Source: Metellina segmentata
Lineage: Eukaryota > Arthropoda > Arachnida > Araneae > Tetragnathidae
Assembly: GCA_947359465.1 (NCBI GenBank)
Contig: OX375880.1
Span: 13,338,120 to 13,402,119 of the forward strand
Reading direction: 5' to 3'
DNA length: 64,000 bases
Below, piece after piece: positions 37,661 to 48,955 of the stretch (positions are counted from its first letter, which is position 1; every line of letters starts with the position of its first letter). The notes below the pieces were generated by a model, which worked only from the letters and a program-made list of their open reading frames with translations, was not told where the DNA came from and searched no databases. Position numbers and translations under genes: made by a program.

Positions 37661-39779
37661 ATGCTTCATGAAATGAGGAAGCATATCATTAAATTTAGTA
37701 ACTAGCTATTTGACTTCTATTTCTACTTTTGATTTAACCACTTTCTTAGATTTTTTTCTATTCCTTTAACTGTAAACTTTACTTCTTTCGTCTTCCATTA
37801 CTCAACACATGTAATCATATTTTCAAAATCATTTGTCTCAACGTGTTTGTTAATGCTTTTCTTACATCTCCTTTTCAGACATTTTTCGTTACTTTTTACT
37901 ATATCCTGACAGCAGAAATTTAACCATCTGATGTCAATCATTGTAATTAAGAACTTAAAATTTTTTTCACAAATTTAAGAAACTTTTTCATGTTTTTCTT
38001 CTGCACATGTTTCTTACATCACATTGGAATACCAAAGATGGAAGAAAAAAAAACCCAGAACGTTGAGTATGGAATATTATAGCCAGATTCTACTTGAAAC
38101 TTTCTATTGAGATTTTAAGATTTCACAATAGGGTTCTCTTTTGTTTTAGTATTATTTCTTAATGCCTGGTTCCATACAGCTGACATCATCTTGCTCAAAA
38201 AACTTCACAATGTCAGATCTTATTCTCATTTTATTTTTTGTTTGGTATATGCTTGTCTCTTTAATTACATCAACAATGTTTTTCTCACCATCTATTTTAT
38301 TCAATTTTTTCCAGTATGTCTAAAGTAGGATCTTATAATACTTTTTACTTATTTTCCCAGACAGTACCAAACCAAATACTTGTTGGCAGTAACTTCTCCT
38401 GTGGACTGTTCATACTTTTAAACTTCACTTTCAAACAATAGTTCCTCTTATATTTCTCCTTATTTGTATTGAGCTTCATTTTTTCTTTTTCAAATCACTT
38501 AACCTCTCGGTAGACCTTGAATTTGTATCTTTTAGCTAGCTTTTTCCCTGCTGCTTACTACTCTCCCAATAACAGCTATACTTTGTGAGAAGTCCTACAA
38601 TAACAGTTTCAGCTGGGTCAACTACTTTACTGTGTGGTGGAATATTAATTTCTTTTTTTTTCTTCTTCAAACAAGATTTTCTTGTCTTTTCAACTCATTT
38701 TTTTGTTGAGCACTCTTTTCTATCTGAAAGTACTAATATACCTTTTATTTTTCCTTCTATAAAATCTCTCCTGCTCCTTCCTTTTAAATTCTTCATACAG
38801 TTCTGGATCATTTTTAATTCTATTTCTTTTTGCTCAGACTCTAAGTTACAAGTGTTCAAACAATGCAAATCAAATAAAACTGGTAGGTTTAACACTACAG
38901 GTTCAAATCAAACTCAATTGGCAGGTTAAATCACTACTGGTTAGAGAAAAACAATTGTATTCCTTATTTGTTTACCTAAGATTGTTCTTACTTTAATAAA
39001 TAACCATTTCTAATCAATATTTAACCATGTCATTGAAAAAATTCATCAGAAGAAATATTTGCTCATCTCCATGGATGAATGACTGTTACCTCCATGTTGG
39101 AATTTAGCCATGGAGGTGACATTTCAATGGTTGGACCACATCTATGCCTAACGTAAAACAATCCCATCCATGTGCTTTGATTTCCAGATTATTTTGTACA
39201 ATTTTTAACTATCTGTTGAAAAAAAGTTCAGCAATAAATAAAACTATATCAAGTTAAAAAATGCCATGGAGGTGACATTGTTAAAAGAACTCATGAGTGT
39301 GCTAAGTATAAAGATAAGAAAGACAAAATAATACTATTGAGTAAGATATCTTACAGTAAAGATGGCTGATATTAGCTTCTTTTAAATTCACTTTCAGTTT
39401 CAGACATATACTGCCTTCTAGTAGACTTTTTTTTAAGGTTATTTACATCTTATGCAGAGCTCACAAAAAGAGTAGGGACAAAGGAATTTACTGATTTTTC
39501 AATATTAAATTTAATTAAAAATATAATAATTTCAAGTGCATTGTGCAACAATAAAACTCTTAATATTAAATAGAGCTACTAAATAAAGCAATTTCTTACA
39601 CTTTTTAAGTTTCAGCTATATCTTAACCTAGCAACAGGGTTAGGAGAAGCCATGGCAGTGGCATTTTGCATGGTTAATTTACTTTTTTAATTATAAATAT
39701 GCAAATATTTGGTGGCGTGGTAGCAAACGAGACAGTAGCGCCAATGCGTTTTTTTTGTCGCCAGACCAAGATGGTGGTG

Positions 39780-39930
39780 TCAGTGGAGTGGTAGCATATG
39801 GGACACGGGTAGATGACTTAACGTTAAAGTCATCTCAGTCTCACATGCTGGACATTTCACACTGGTAGCAATCCATCTAACTTTCTGACAAAATTCAATC
39901 ACAACCAAGCTTTTAGGATTATTCATACTA
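39780..39930 (-). pseudogene. possible zinc-ribbon remnant (ISXO2/Merlin-like)
   Basis: SLVVIEFCQKVRWIATSVKC and PACETEMTLT resemble the N-terminal zinc ribbon of ISXO2-like transposases (C-P-x-C, then a second pair, which is lost here). It lies inside the 3.5-kb transposon. Weak. Confidence 0.25.
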
Positions 39931-40474
39931 TCAATATACATTTTACCAAAAAACAAAGCATTTATTCTACCAGTTAAACCATCTACTGCCATTGCTAATA
40001 TTGTGTACGTGATCGACGAACAAAAGGGGAAAAAAGTGCAACTTACTTCCAAAGAAGTGAATTGCAATACTTCCAAGATGTACCACCAAAAAGGACGGAG
40101 CAAAGATTTAACACAAATGCACGTTGAATTGATACAAAAAGAAGTGACGTGCAAAGTACTTTCAAAGACGTGAATCTCAAAATAAAAAAAAGCACCAAAA
40201 AAAGATGGAGCAACGATATAACACAACTGCACGTTGAAACAATAAAAAAAGTGGTGGTCGATTAAGCGTTGTTATTGCTTATCGTAAAACAAGAAAAAAA
40301 ATTAAACCAATAAGAGCACAATTAAATTCTCTTCAAAGCACGTTTTAATTCCAATCAGAAAATGACCTCAATTAAGATTTATTATTGTTGTATAAAAATC
40401 AATTGACACATGAAATTCATATAAAAAATGCAGGTGACTAGAAATTTCCACTTAATTTCAGAATGACCCATATG

Positions 40475-41550
40475 CTTCGTTAGTCGCCAACTCAAGATGA
40501 CGGCCGCATTAAGCATGGTGGTAAAGCAAGATCCACATGGCGAATTTTTGCATATATAGCATTAAAAATTAACAAAAAGGTATAGAAAAATGCAACTACT
40601 CAGTCTACTCCGCTTCTCTAATCCTATTTACATCAGGCATCTATCAAACTTAAAGCTCAAAAGTTTAACAACTTTGTAGCGGAGATCCCATGCCTGAATA
40701 ATAATCCTCAATGGATGTGATGCAACCGTTTTTAGTGGCCACAAGTAGAGGTGCAAACGCATCAGATCCCTTATGAGCTGAGGGTAATTTACCATACTCG
40801 TTGAAGACGCCATAACAGTAAGCCGAAGCTTATTTAAATGTTCTACAAGCAATTTCAAAATAAGAAGTTGCGTCATTTTTCTTGACCTTGGGATATACGA
40901 GTCCGTGTTGAATAAAGTACATACCCTTGCCAATGTTTGAGAGACGAAGTCTGACAAGAGACTCGTGCAACTCTGGTTTCACATTATCCAAACTAGTAGA
41001 ACCACACGATCAACAAATTTTTGTGACTCACAATGAACGTTTAAAAAAGTAGTGGCAAAAAATAAATTTACTTGATACATGATAAAATGCAGGGAGCAAA
41101 AAAACAGAGCAAACAACCGTTGATTTAACGTTTAAAATAAAAGTGTCCGTTTGAAAGGTTGTACAGTTTAAAAAAAAAAATCGTAACCAATCATAGCACG
41201 TGTATATGTTCCAAAATATACCTTGAACAGGGTTGCCTTAAAAGTGGTTAAAAACATTTCAATATGGTAAAACGGTATAAAAACACTGGATACAAAAAAA
41301 CACCGATACCGGATTGTCAACGGGGAATATACTACATACCACTCGAAAAGGGTATATGAATGCATTTTAAAGAAAGATGTACAAGGCAAGAGAACTAATA
41401 AAAAATACTAAGAACATTTTCAACTAATAAAAGCAATTAGTATTTGTTAGCACCACATTTTGGTATCACATTACTTAAAAAAGCTGTTATTGTAGCCATG
41501 AATTTCTTCAATTCAAAGAATGGGAACATGGAAATTGTTGACATGGCAAT
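40475..41550. other. unassigned region downstream of the MATH-BTB gene
   Basis: A decayed minus-strand frame near 40990-40640 reads LVRLRLSNIGKGMYFIQHGL and AFAPLLVATKNGCITSIEDY. The second resembles one ankyrin-type repeat, but stops interrupt it. No other feature is supported. Confidence 0.3.
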
Positions 41551-41554
41551 CGAA

Positions 41555-43158
41555 TTATTTCACACGTTGTTTTTTCAACTTCCTTGAAATCATCAAATAC
41601 ATGGTTTCAGAAGCGAGTTGGCTATCATGTTTCATGAAGTGTTTCCACTCTGAGGTATGAATGACTTTATCATCGTTGAGCACAATAAAATCATGAACCG
41701 ACGATTTCAGTTCCTCGTCGTGATGCCTATCCGCTAAGAGCAAGATTTCACACACATTGTTGACTGCAATATTACCTGCCAAGAAGGCAGAACACTTCAG
41801 CTTCAAGGAGAGGATCTCGTACTTGTCTGCCGCATAGTAGAGCTTGCATGCGCTTTCGCACTCCAAGTCGGCAACAGTGCCTGCGTAGATGAACTTCAGC
41901 AGTCTTTCAATGGTGTTTGCGTCCACATCTGGTATGTCCAGAAAGTCATCTGTCCCTTCCTTCATGTCGCTTGACAACATGGCTTTCAAGACAGGTGATC
42001 TGGAAACAAGGACACACTTGTGGACTCTAAATGATTCACTCTCAGTGCGAAGTTCAAAGTCGCACAAAGTTTTGTCCTCGTAAAGAGAGAGTAGGTCCAT
42101 TTGAAGAACAGCCAAGGATACATCACCACTCTGTTTGCTGACAGGGCCTTGCACTTTGTCCATATTTCCCTCAGAAACTTGTGCAGTGTTAGAAACATCA
42201 TAGGTGGGGTTCTGCATCCAAGGTGGCAGGGAAGACACACTTTCTAGGTCACAATAATTAATATTGGTCTTGTAAGTGAGATCGTAAACCAAATTAAGAA
42301 CATCGCCAACCAAGCATTCATCTTTCATTGCTGTCAAATCATGTTTTTTAAGAAATTGTGGGTAGTTCCAAATGCTATCATCTGGCGTAAACCAATAACA
42401 GTCCTCCTTGCTTTTAAGTAAATTTCCTTTAACATCTAATACAGATATCTTACACTTCAAAAACTGCTTGAAAATACTGTTGGAGACTCTCTCCTGATGT
42501 CAAAACCGACATCTGCCTGTCTGACAGTTTCACCCGTCAAGAAAATCTCCATAGAAAATATTGGTTGATCCTCACCCACTATGATTCTATGAGTTCTCTT
42601 TGTTCCATCGAGTCGACTGAATTTCTCAACTGCCCAGTGGAAATATCTGCGTTCTATTCCTATACGAGTGCTAGCTTCATACTGTAGAGGATGGGTTAAG
42701 CTTTTCCTTGACTTCCATATTCGGCATCGAACAGTCAGTGTGTCTTGAGGAAGGAACTCCTCATTTCTGCTCAAAAAAACTTCATCGCTTGTTGGGTAGG
42801 TTGAAATCTGATATGAATTATCAGCATCAATTCTTGTATTTCGCTCTTTGCCAGTAACTAGAACAGACCCATCAGCAGATAAAAACGAAATCTCATAGTC
42901 TACGAACAAAATATTACTGTCGTTGTAACGGTTGTTGTGCAGATAAACCTTCACTTTATTCTCGAGGAAAAAACGAAGTGGATCAATGAGAAGTTTCCAT
43001 GTGGACTGACTCATAATGTTCACATAAAATTGTGGACTCTCCAGACATGCATCACATTCGAGGTGCTGACAAAAACTGAAGTTTTGAATTTTCCACAAGA
43101 TGGTAACGCAGTGAGTTTCTGTCATTCCAAAATATTCCTGATCTGAAAAAACACGCAC
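41555..43158 (-). CDS. MATH-MATH-BTB (TD and POZ domain-type) gene with a frameshift
   Basis: Proteins of this type are SPOP relatives that link substrates (MATH) to Cullin-3 ubiquitin ligase (BTB). The first frame (43158-42457) starts at MRVFSDQEYF or more probably at the Met of MTETHCVTILWKIQNFSF (43125). It covers a MATH domain with YEISFLSADGSVLV and DTLTVRCRIW, then the start of a second from IGIERRYFHWAVEKF. It stops after SSSF. The second frame (from about 42463 to 41555) continues FLKCKISVLDVKG, then BTB from SLYEDKTLCDFEL with FRVHKCVLVSRSPVLKAML and FIYAGTV, a BACK-like helix region and the ending KLKKQRVK. The break is at a TTTTT run near 42462, where one extra T would restore the frame. 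That means a pseudogene or an assembly error. It is intronless, as is common for this spider family. Confidence 0.85.
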
Positions 43159-43187
43159 TTATTTTTCTTGCACCAAATCAATACGAT

Positions 43188-43980
43188 CTGTTAATTCTTC
43201 AACGGTGGAATCTACTGCTAACCAATCAGAGCGCGGCAACTGGTGGAGTGCCAGCGCTGGGATTTAAGCCCACTTGTTGGCTCCTTTTTGCTCCTGCGGT
43301 CGGATATTTGAATTTTGTTGTAGGGTTTAGTCTTTGATTCAGTGTTCCACGTGTTTTTATAGTATTATAAATATTGTATCCTTTTATTATATAAGTTAAT
43401 AATTATATAAGTTAGTGTTTTATGTATGCTTTTTGTTACATCAGAATGGTCCTAAGCCAGGGGCGGATACGACACCATCATCCTAAAGCAAAGGGGACGG
43501 CAGAGGGGCGTAAAAATATCAGCTGGTAGTGAGTTCAGGAGTGGTTCTTAGATTATTTATGTAAAATCAATGGAAGCTTGGAAAAATATAAAAAGGGTAT
43601 TAAAAATTAGGAAAAGTAATTTAGAATCAAAAGGAATTAAATTGGAATTTTTTAAAAATAATTTGGAGGATCTAAAAATTTTTCCGCCAGCTGGGTTCAA
43701 ACTCGGGAAGTCATCCTCCGCTGCCGGGTAGGTGACTTTAACCATTAGGCCAATGTTGCTTTACGAAAAGAAGCTTTAAAAGAAGACGTCATTTTCGCTT
43801 CCCCTTAGTATAAGTAGGCGAGAAATATACGAGGAGTCAATCAAAGTCAACTACACAATATCATATGACCATGTGGTGTGGGAGAATCGCCAAAGAAACA
43901 AGATCGCCAACGACTTCACAACAACAGGGTTGCCACGCTCTGATTGGTTAGCAGTAAGTACACCGTTGAAGAATTAACAG
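43188..43980. mobile_element. 793-bp MITE upstream of the MATH-BTB gene
   Basis: The ends CTGTTAATTCTTCAACGGTG and CACCGTTGAAGAATTAACAG are exact inverted repeats. The similarity continues through TACTGCTAACCAATCAGAGC about 50 bases in. It contains a minus-strand tRNA-like head at about 43765-43690. No clear target duplication. It begins 30 bases upstream of the first frame of the MATH-BTB gene, so it may have replaced or become its promoter. Confidence 0.7.
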
Positions 43981-43994
43981 AATGTCAAATAAAT

Positions 43995-44102
43995 AATTAC
44001 GAGGTGTTGTCCTCGGTCTTTCCCTTAAGGGACTGATCCCGGACCGTCGTCAATAGCCCGTTGTGTTGCTCTAGTACGACGTTAACTAAAAAATTACCAA
44101 TT
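43995..44102 (+). repeat. SINE tail, left unit of a tandem duplication
   Basis: TAATTACGAGGTGTTGTCCTC through GACCGTCGTCAATAGCCCGT and TACGACGTTAACT. It is repeated with its 100-base downstream flank about 423 bases later. Confidence 0.75.
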
Positions 44103-44204
44103 ATTACCTGGGAATTTAAAATTACTCTCAGCTAAAATTCATGCTGCTCTTGTAGTTCAACCGCAAGATCGCTGTGCAAGTTCCCTTCTTCTGTAGGCCG
44201 ACCA

Positions 44205-44528
44205 ACTAGTATAGTGGTTAAGGTGTTAGCCTCTAGATCGGAAGGTTCCTGGTTCAAATCCAGGTCCGGGCATGGATATTTGTAAACGTATGGTGTAGAG
44301 GTGGCTGGTGCACCTTAAATCTGTCGTGGCCGAAAGTCCTCACGTTGGGTTGGTGTGGAAGTTTGGAGAGTGGGGTGCCTGCTCAGGTGTTGCCTCGTCA
44401 TCTGACCGTGGTTCAAAATTACGAGGTGTTGTACTCGCATCTTTCCTTTAAGAGACTGTTCCCGAACCGCCGTCAATAGCGCGTTGTGTTGCTCTAGTAC
44501 GACGTTAACTAAAATTACCATTACCATT
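44205..44528 (+). repeat. common-type SINE, full length (best copy)
   Basis: A box (AGTATAGTGGTTAAGGTGTT) and B box (GGTTCAAATCCAGG) in a tRNA-like head of about 70 bases, then GGTGCACCTTAAATCTGTCG, CCTCACGTTGGGTTGGTGTG, GACCGTGGTTCAAAATTACG and a tail ending ACGTTAACTAAAATTACC. Confidence 0.88.
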
Positions 44529-44624
44529 ACCTGGGAATTTAAAATTACTCTCAGCTAAAATTCATGCTGCTCTTGTAGTTCAACCGCAAGATCGCTGTAC
44601 AAGTTTCCTTCTTCTTTAGAAAAA

Positions 44625-44825
44625 AAAATTGGTTTAGTTTTGGTTTAATAAAAGAAAAATGAAACCGTTCTATTTAGTGTTGATACTATTCCCTCAAGAT
44701 TGTTGTTTTTTGTCAACTATCTTTCGGTGCTATTCTTTGCATTTGTTATTGAATTAAAATCGATCATAATTAAACGAACAAAAAAGGGGGTATTCAGAAG
44801 TCTATAGAAGAGAGTAGACAAATTG
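44625..44825. other. short AT-rich spacer
   Basis: No feature seen. Confidence 0.4.
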
Positions 44826-44830
44826 AGTGA

Positions 44831-45013
44831 CACAGTGAGACAAATTAAAAAAAAACATTAATTAAGAGCTAAATACAATCGACTGAATAAATTTAGCTAT
44901 TGGATGTTTAAATCTGTTTATTTGGCAATATCTTTCACACAAAATTTATTAATACAGATAAATAGAAACCAGAAATAATTACCGTTAAAATAAATTAGCA
45001 ATGTCTCACTGTG
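44831..45013. mobile_element. 183-bp pogo-like MITE
   Basis: Starts CACAGTGAGACAAATT and ends CAATGTCTCACTGTG, then TA. The ends are inverted and equal to the start of the neighbour at 45024. Confidence 0.6.
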
Positions 45014-45049
45014 TACCACGATACACAGTGAGACATTGCTAATTTATTT
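44988..45049. repeat. perfect palindrome, 28-bp arms, 6-base loop
   Basis: Arms 44988-45015 and 45022-45049 around CCACGA. It is formed by the right tip of one pogo-like element and the left tip of another, separated by TACCACGATA. It would fold into a strong hairpin. Confidence 0.9.
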
Positions 45050-46079
45050 ATTTCAAAAATATATCGCCACAATACTAAACACAAACAATGCTTCAGCAAT
45101 CAATTGCCAATCTTAGAAAAGTCACCGAAAATGTACAAAGTCAAGCCGCACTTCAAAACGGACATATCCTGACAATCTTTTTGTTTTCATGGGCATTGGC
45201 TGAGGCAAAATCATGGTAATATCCAATTTATTTACAGAGGCCACATCTGGAATGTTTGGCATCACAAAGGCATTATATTTCTCACTTTTGCGTAGAAATG
45301 TGACTTCAAAATAACTATCCTCGTCCATCTCTGACAAAAATTTTCCAATGTAGAACACATCATTTGGGAAACGCACAAGAACATAATCATCAACATGAAC
45401 ATCAGGCACTACTTTGAGAAACTGAAACTTTTCTTCATCCTCTTCATAACTTGAAGAGTCATCCAACACCATTTCAGTTTCTTCATCAGAAGAACTATCA
45501 ACATCATACTACGGCCGACGTGTTGGTTTTTTTCCGAAGCAAGCTTTCGGAAAACTTATTTTCCCTCTTACTCTGGAGCTGTCTCTACTTTTCAACATTC
45601 TCAGCTAACAGGGCTTTTTCAGGTGAACTGGTGAGAATTCTGGTTCTGCCCGGCTTTCGATTAGTCTTTTTCTTCCTAGGTAGAGCTCTTGGAAAACCAC
45701 GGAATTGTTTGGGTGAAACGAAGACAGGCTGAGTTTCTACACTAGTTGAAGCTTCACTTGCAGCTTTTGTAATAAAGTCTGTAAAATTAAAATATTGAAA
45801 TAGAAAATATCTAAATAATATTATTAATGATAGTCACGGCTTTGTGTATATATACAGTAATATTACAAGCTAAGATGTTACATCACAAGTTACAATTTTT
45901 AGATATAAAATTCATTATACTGTGTACTAGAAAAATCTCGGTGATTCAAAATTGAGAAATTCGAAATGCCAAATACATTACATTACAGTAACAAATACAT
46001 AACAGTAACATTTAATGCACATTACTATTATAGAATAAATATAGTTATCATGGTACACAGTTAGACATTGTTTCACTTT
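45024..46079 (-). mobile_element. pogo/Tigger-like element, internally deleted
   Basis: The tips CACAGTGAGACATTG and the complement of the right end CAAAGTGAAACAATG sit between TA dinucleotides. The interior holds only the C-terminal exon of a DDE_1-type transposase on the minus strand. Confidence 0.6.
45122..45790 (-). pseudogene. pogo/Tigger-type transposase, C-terminal exon
   Basis: After an acceptor-like TTTTACAG at about 45787 the minus strand reads FVSPKQFRGFPRALPRKKKT, RKPGRTRILTSSPEKALLAE, a frameshift, then VDSSSDEETEMVLDDSSSYE, VDDYVLVRFPNDVFYIGKFL and ITMILPQP, ending at 45122. The SP-x-x-I-x-P-x-P-K and GRTRILT phrases and the final small beta-domain are typical of arthropod pogo/jerky-like DDE_1 proteins. 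The DDE core and CENP-B domain are missing. Confidence 0.7.
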
Positions 46080-46084
46080 GTACC

Positions 46085-46430
46085 AGTGTTCCATGTTTCA
46101 CTATGTACCATTTCACTTTGTTAAAAAAAATGGCTAAAAATCTCTTCCATTGTTTTTCTTTAGTTAAATCCTTGCTATTAAGTTTTTTGTGTGCTATTTG
46201 TTGGAGATTTTTGCTATTTGCATGCTGTTTTTATCTAATTAAAATTTATATATTTCTGAGTTAAGCCTATATTTTATTTATTTATCATTTTTTGTTAACT
46301 ACCCCAATGAAATATTTTTACAGAGTTCTATAAGTGAGAAATCATAAATGAAACGTAGCACATTTCTGTAGTGTTTTTATGTAAATTAATTAATTGGTTA
46401 ATGATTTGTTTTGGAGACAAAAATCATGTA
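46085..46430. other. AT-rich spacer
   Basis: Repeats of TTTCACTNTGTACC at the left edge belong to pogo-like tips; otherwise nothing is recognised. Confidence 0.4.
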
Positions 46431-46435
46431 ACTAA

Positions 46436-46800
46436 TCTTTAATATTATAAAAGGAAGTGTTTCTCGTTCTGTCTATGTATTCAGTGTCCTGACGAATCTA
46501 TGGCACTTACAATAATGAAATTTGGCACACAAGTAGTCCTAATTTTTTGCGTCCTGCCCGAATTTCAAAATTTAATCTCGAACATTTTTTAAATAATTTA
46601 TTATGATTTAATTATTATTGTTTTTCTTAGAATGGCAACAGTATAAAGAGATCACAGATTATAAATGTATTTTTTCCGAGCAACGATTCAGCGGACGAAC
46701 AAAACAAATAAACAGTTTTAACTGGAGTTATTTCTTTCTCTTCGGTTGTCAAAAGATAGAGAAAAATTTTGAACGGATGTGAAATCTGTTGAAGAAAAGG
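46436..46800 (+). mobile_element. Helitron-like element, 5' part
   Basis: A|TCTTTAATATTATAAAAGGA, then CTGACGAATCTATGGCACTT, ATGAAATTTGGCACACAAGT and later TGAAATCTG as in the other copies. The hairpin end is missing. Confidence 0.65.
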
Positions 46801-46829
46801 TTGAGTGTTAATGAATTTTTATAGAATCC

Positions 46830-48339
46830 TATATTTTGTCCCTAACAGGGAAAAACTACCCTTAGTGAAATTTCAGGAGACTGAATTCTGATTTGATGAT
46901 CTCATTGATAGGAACTTGTGGAATTTTTATTCAGTTTGGCAATTCTAGACCAATGAATAAAATCTCAATTTCCCAAAGCACAAATTAAAAATATTGTTTC
47001 CAATGCTAGGCGTAGAACAAAGTAGCAGACAGCCATGTGCCCCATCTTATGAGTACAGGTGTCGGAGGTAACGAAACATTCATCAATTCCTTGGAAACTA
47101 CCACACGGGGAGGGGGGGGGGTGCTTTTAAAAATATTTTTATCCCTTGTACAATAAAGGAATTTAATTCCGGAAAGGAATCTTTAACTTTTTCAGCATTA
47201 AGGTTAAATGCATGGGCAATACATGTGACGTGGTTAGGTTTTTCTAAAACTTTTGTAGCAATTTTCCAGCTTTAATCATATACAAAGCCGCATCTGTCAA
47301 AAGTAACAAAACTCGATTTTTTATTCCGCTATCATTGGGAAAGATTTTAAGGCTAGAATTAATAAAACGGCATTTTGTGTCGTGATTAGCTTTATCGAGG
47401 ATTTTAGAAGCCGAAAGAAATGGGTGGCCAGCTTCATGATAACTCAATTTTCGTATTAAAAGATTAACCATATAATTACCCATAACATCAGTGGTTTCAT
47501 CGACCACAAGGTACACGTAATTCTCGCCTATGTGTTCCCTAAGTTTTTGTAATGTTTTTTGATAGCAAAGATCTAAGTAATTCTTTCGGAGAGTGCTCAC
47601 ATCGAGGATATTTCGGTTCGTGTATTTCGAAAGAAATTCATTGAGGACAGAATTTTTCAATTTACAGAAAGGAATGTCGGCCGAAATCAATGCCAGACAT
47701 AACTCTTCGCAAAAAGTGTCTTCCTGCTTTGAGGTTGATTGTGATTGACTAAGCAACACTTGACGCTTAGAAAATCTTTGTTCGGCGGAAGAATGTGCTC
47801 CTGCAAAGAAAAATTGAAATCAATGTACGAACTTAATCAAGCATAAATTTGAATGTAAATTTAAAGGTATGTACACTTGGGCCTCTCGTAGCACTGGAAT
47901 TACACCCCTGAGAAACACCATGTAAAGAAAAACCAAACCTTGTTATATAATTTATATGTTAATATGAGGGAGCTTTTGTCTTGCTTTCATTTAATTTTTG
48001 GATGAACACATAATAGGTGAAGCCGTATTACTCGAGGGTCAAGTTTATTAGCATCTGCATATTTGCATGTACATGTGATTGAAATTCTTAATTCACTTCT
48101 ATAAAGACAATGAAAAGAAATAACTTACCAGTTTTAATATATTGTTCTAGTTGAGATTTCCTCTCACATGTTATCGTTTTGCCACAAGGTTGGCAATATA
48201 GGATCTGACCGACGTACGTAAACATTTCTTTGTGATATTTTTCATTTAAATCCTTCAGCCACCCTTTGTCTTTGAACGAAATAGATTGTGAAATTTTAGG
48301 CAAGTTTCTAAACAGCAGGCAAAGCACAACTGAATTCAA
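46830..48339 (-). pseudogene. hAT transposase gene (CGGBP1-like), two exons, 3' decayed
   Basis: Exon 1 (about 48290-48129) has a BED-like zinc finger: WLKDLNEKYHKEMFTYVGQI, LYCQPCGKTITCERKSQLEQ. The donor is CTG|GTAAGT and the acceptor TTTGCAG at 47801. Exon 2 (47800-47244) reads AHSSAEQRFSKRQVLLSQSQ, FCEELCLALISADIPFCKLK, then STLRKNYLDLCYQKTLQKLR and VYLVVDETTDVMGNYMVNLL, whose DETTD holds the first catalytic Asp of hAT enzymes. LLLLTDAALYM holds the next acidic segment. A stop follows at 47244, after which HVTCIAHAFNLNAEKVKDSF continues in frame to about 47130 before decay. The C-terminal dimerisation part is absent. Confidence 0.8.
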
Positions 48340-48344
48340 TTAAA

Positions 48345-48955
48345 AATGAATGAATAACTTCCTGTCTTTGCGGCCTATTCAGCTTTCGAGCCTGAATGTT
48401 CAATCCATGTGTTAATTTTCATTTTTTTAAAATTCTTCCTCCGAAAGTAACTTAGTTGTTTTCGCACACTGAGGCGCCCTTAGAACAGATTTTTTATTTA
48501 ATTTATTGCTTGTTTAGTCTATGTGCACGTGATTATACATATTTATGAGAATCCAATGATTTATTCGGTATTTCTGCAATGTGCTTTTCTGCTCAGCCGG
48601 CGATGTGATCATTTTATTTATTGCTATAATTCATTTTTGTGTGTGTGCGGTACCATTTTCAAATTCTATTTTGCTAAAAATAAATGCAGTGTCTCGTCCC
48701 GAGATGCTCTATATTTCATTACAAAAAAAGTGTTATAACATTTGAAATATTGATATTTTGGGTGAAATATGCAATATATGCAATTTATGCAGTAACCCCT
48801 CAAATATGCAAAAATATGCAATATAAAAATTCACCTATAGTATCTTTGAAGCATGATTCGGATAGAGAGTTGATTTACTGACTCGTATGTGGTGTTAAAC
48901 CAAATATGCAATTGCATAGTAATCCGGTCTCTACTTATTACTAAAATTTTCTTTC
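48345..48955. other. terminal region of the GTF2IRD2-like hAT, non-coding
   Basis: Repeats of ATATGCAA at about 48760-48840 and a segment GTAATCCGGTCTCTA at about 48917 look like subterminal and terminal sequence of the hAT whose coding part starts at 48960. The other tip was not found. Confidence 0.4.

Larger units (their letters stand above)
36973..40469 (-). mobile_element. 3.5-kb TIR transposon of unassigned superfamily
   Basis: The ends GGGTCATTCTGAAATTAAG and their complement are 28 bp inverted repeats with at most a mismatch. On the minus strand a decayed gene reads through about 38.9-37.2 kb. CATGGAGGTGAC recurs at about 37149, 39113 and 39270. A direct duplication of about 110 bases lies at about 40050-40250 (AAAGAAGTGA, CACGTTGAA blocks). 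The target duplication is not clear. Confidence 0.7.

Noticed and set aside
41889..42083. ORFs antisense or out of frame to the MATH-BTB gene
   Set aside because: Composition is explained by the coding strand, and no domain or splice logic supports them.
41555..43158. Two separate genes, a MATH protein and a BTB protein
   Set aside because: The second MATH domain is split exactly across the two frames, so one gene with a frameshift explains both better.
44205..44280. Functional tRNA gene (good A and B boxes)
   Set aside because: The head continues without a break into the SINE body shared by many copies, and the acceptor stem does not close; it is the tRNA-derived part of a SINE. The same applies to 16605, 25668, 33740 and 43700.
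45451..45732. 93-aa plus-strand ORF
   Set aside because: It is the shadow of the pogo-like transposase C-terminal exon on the other strand.
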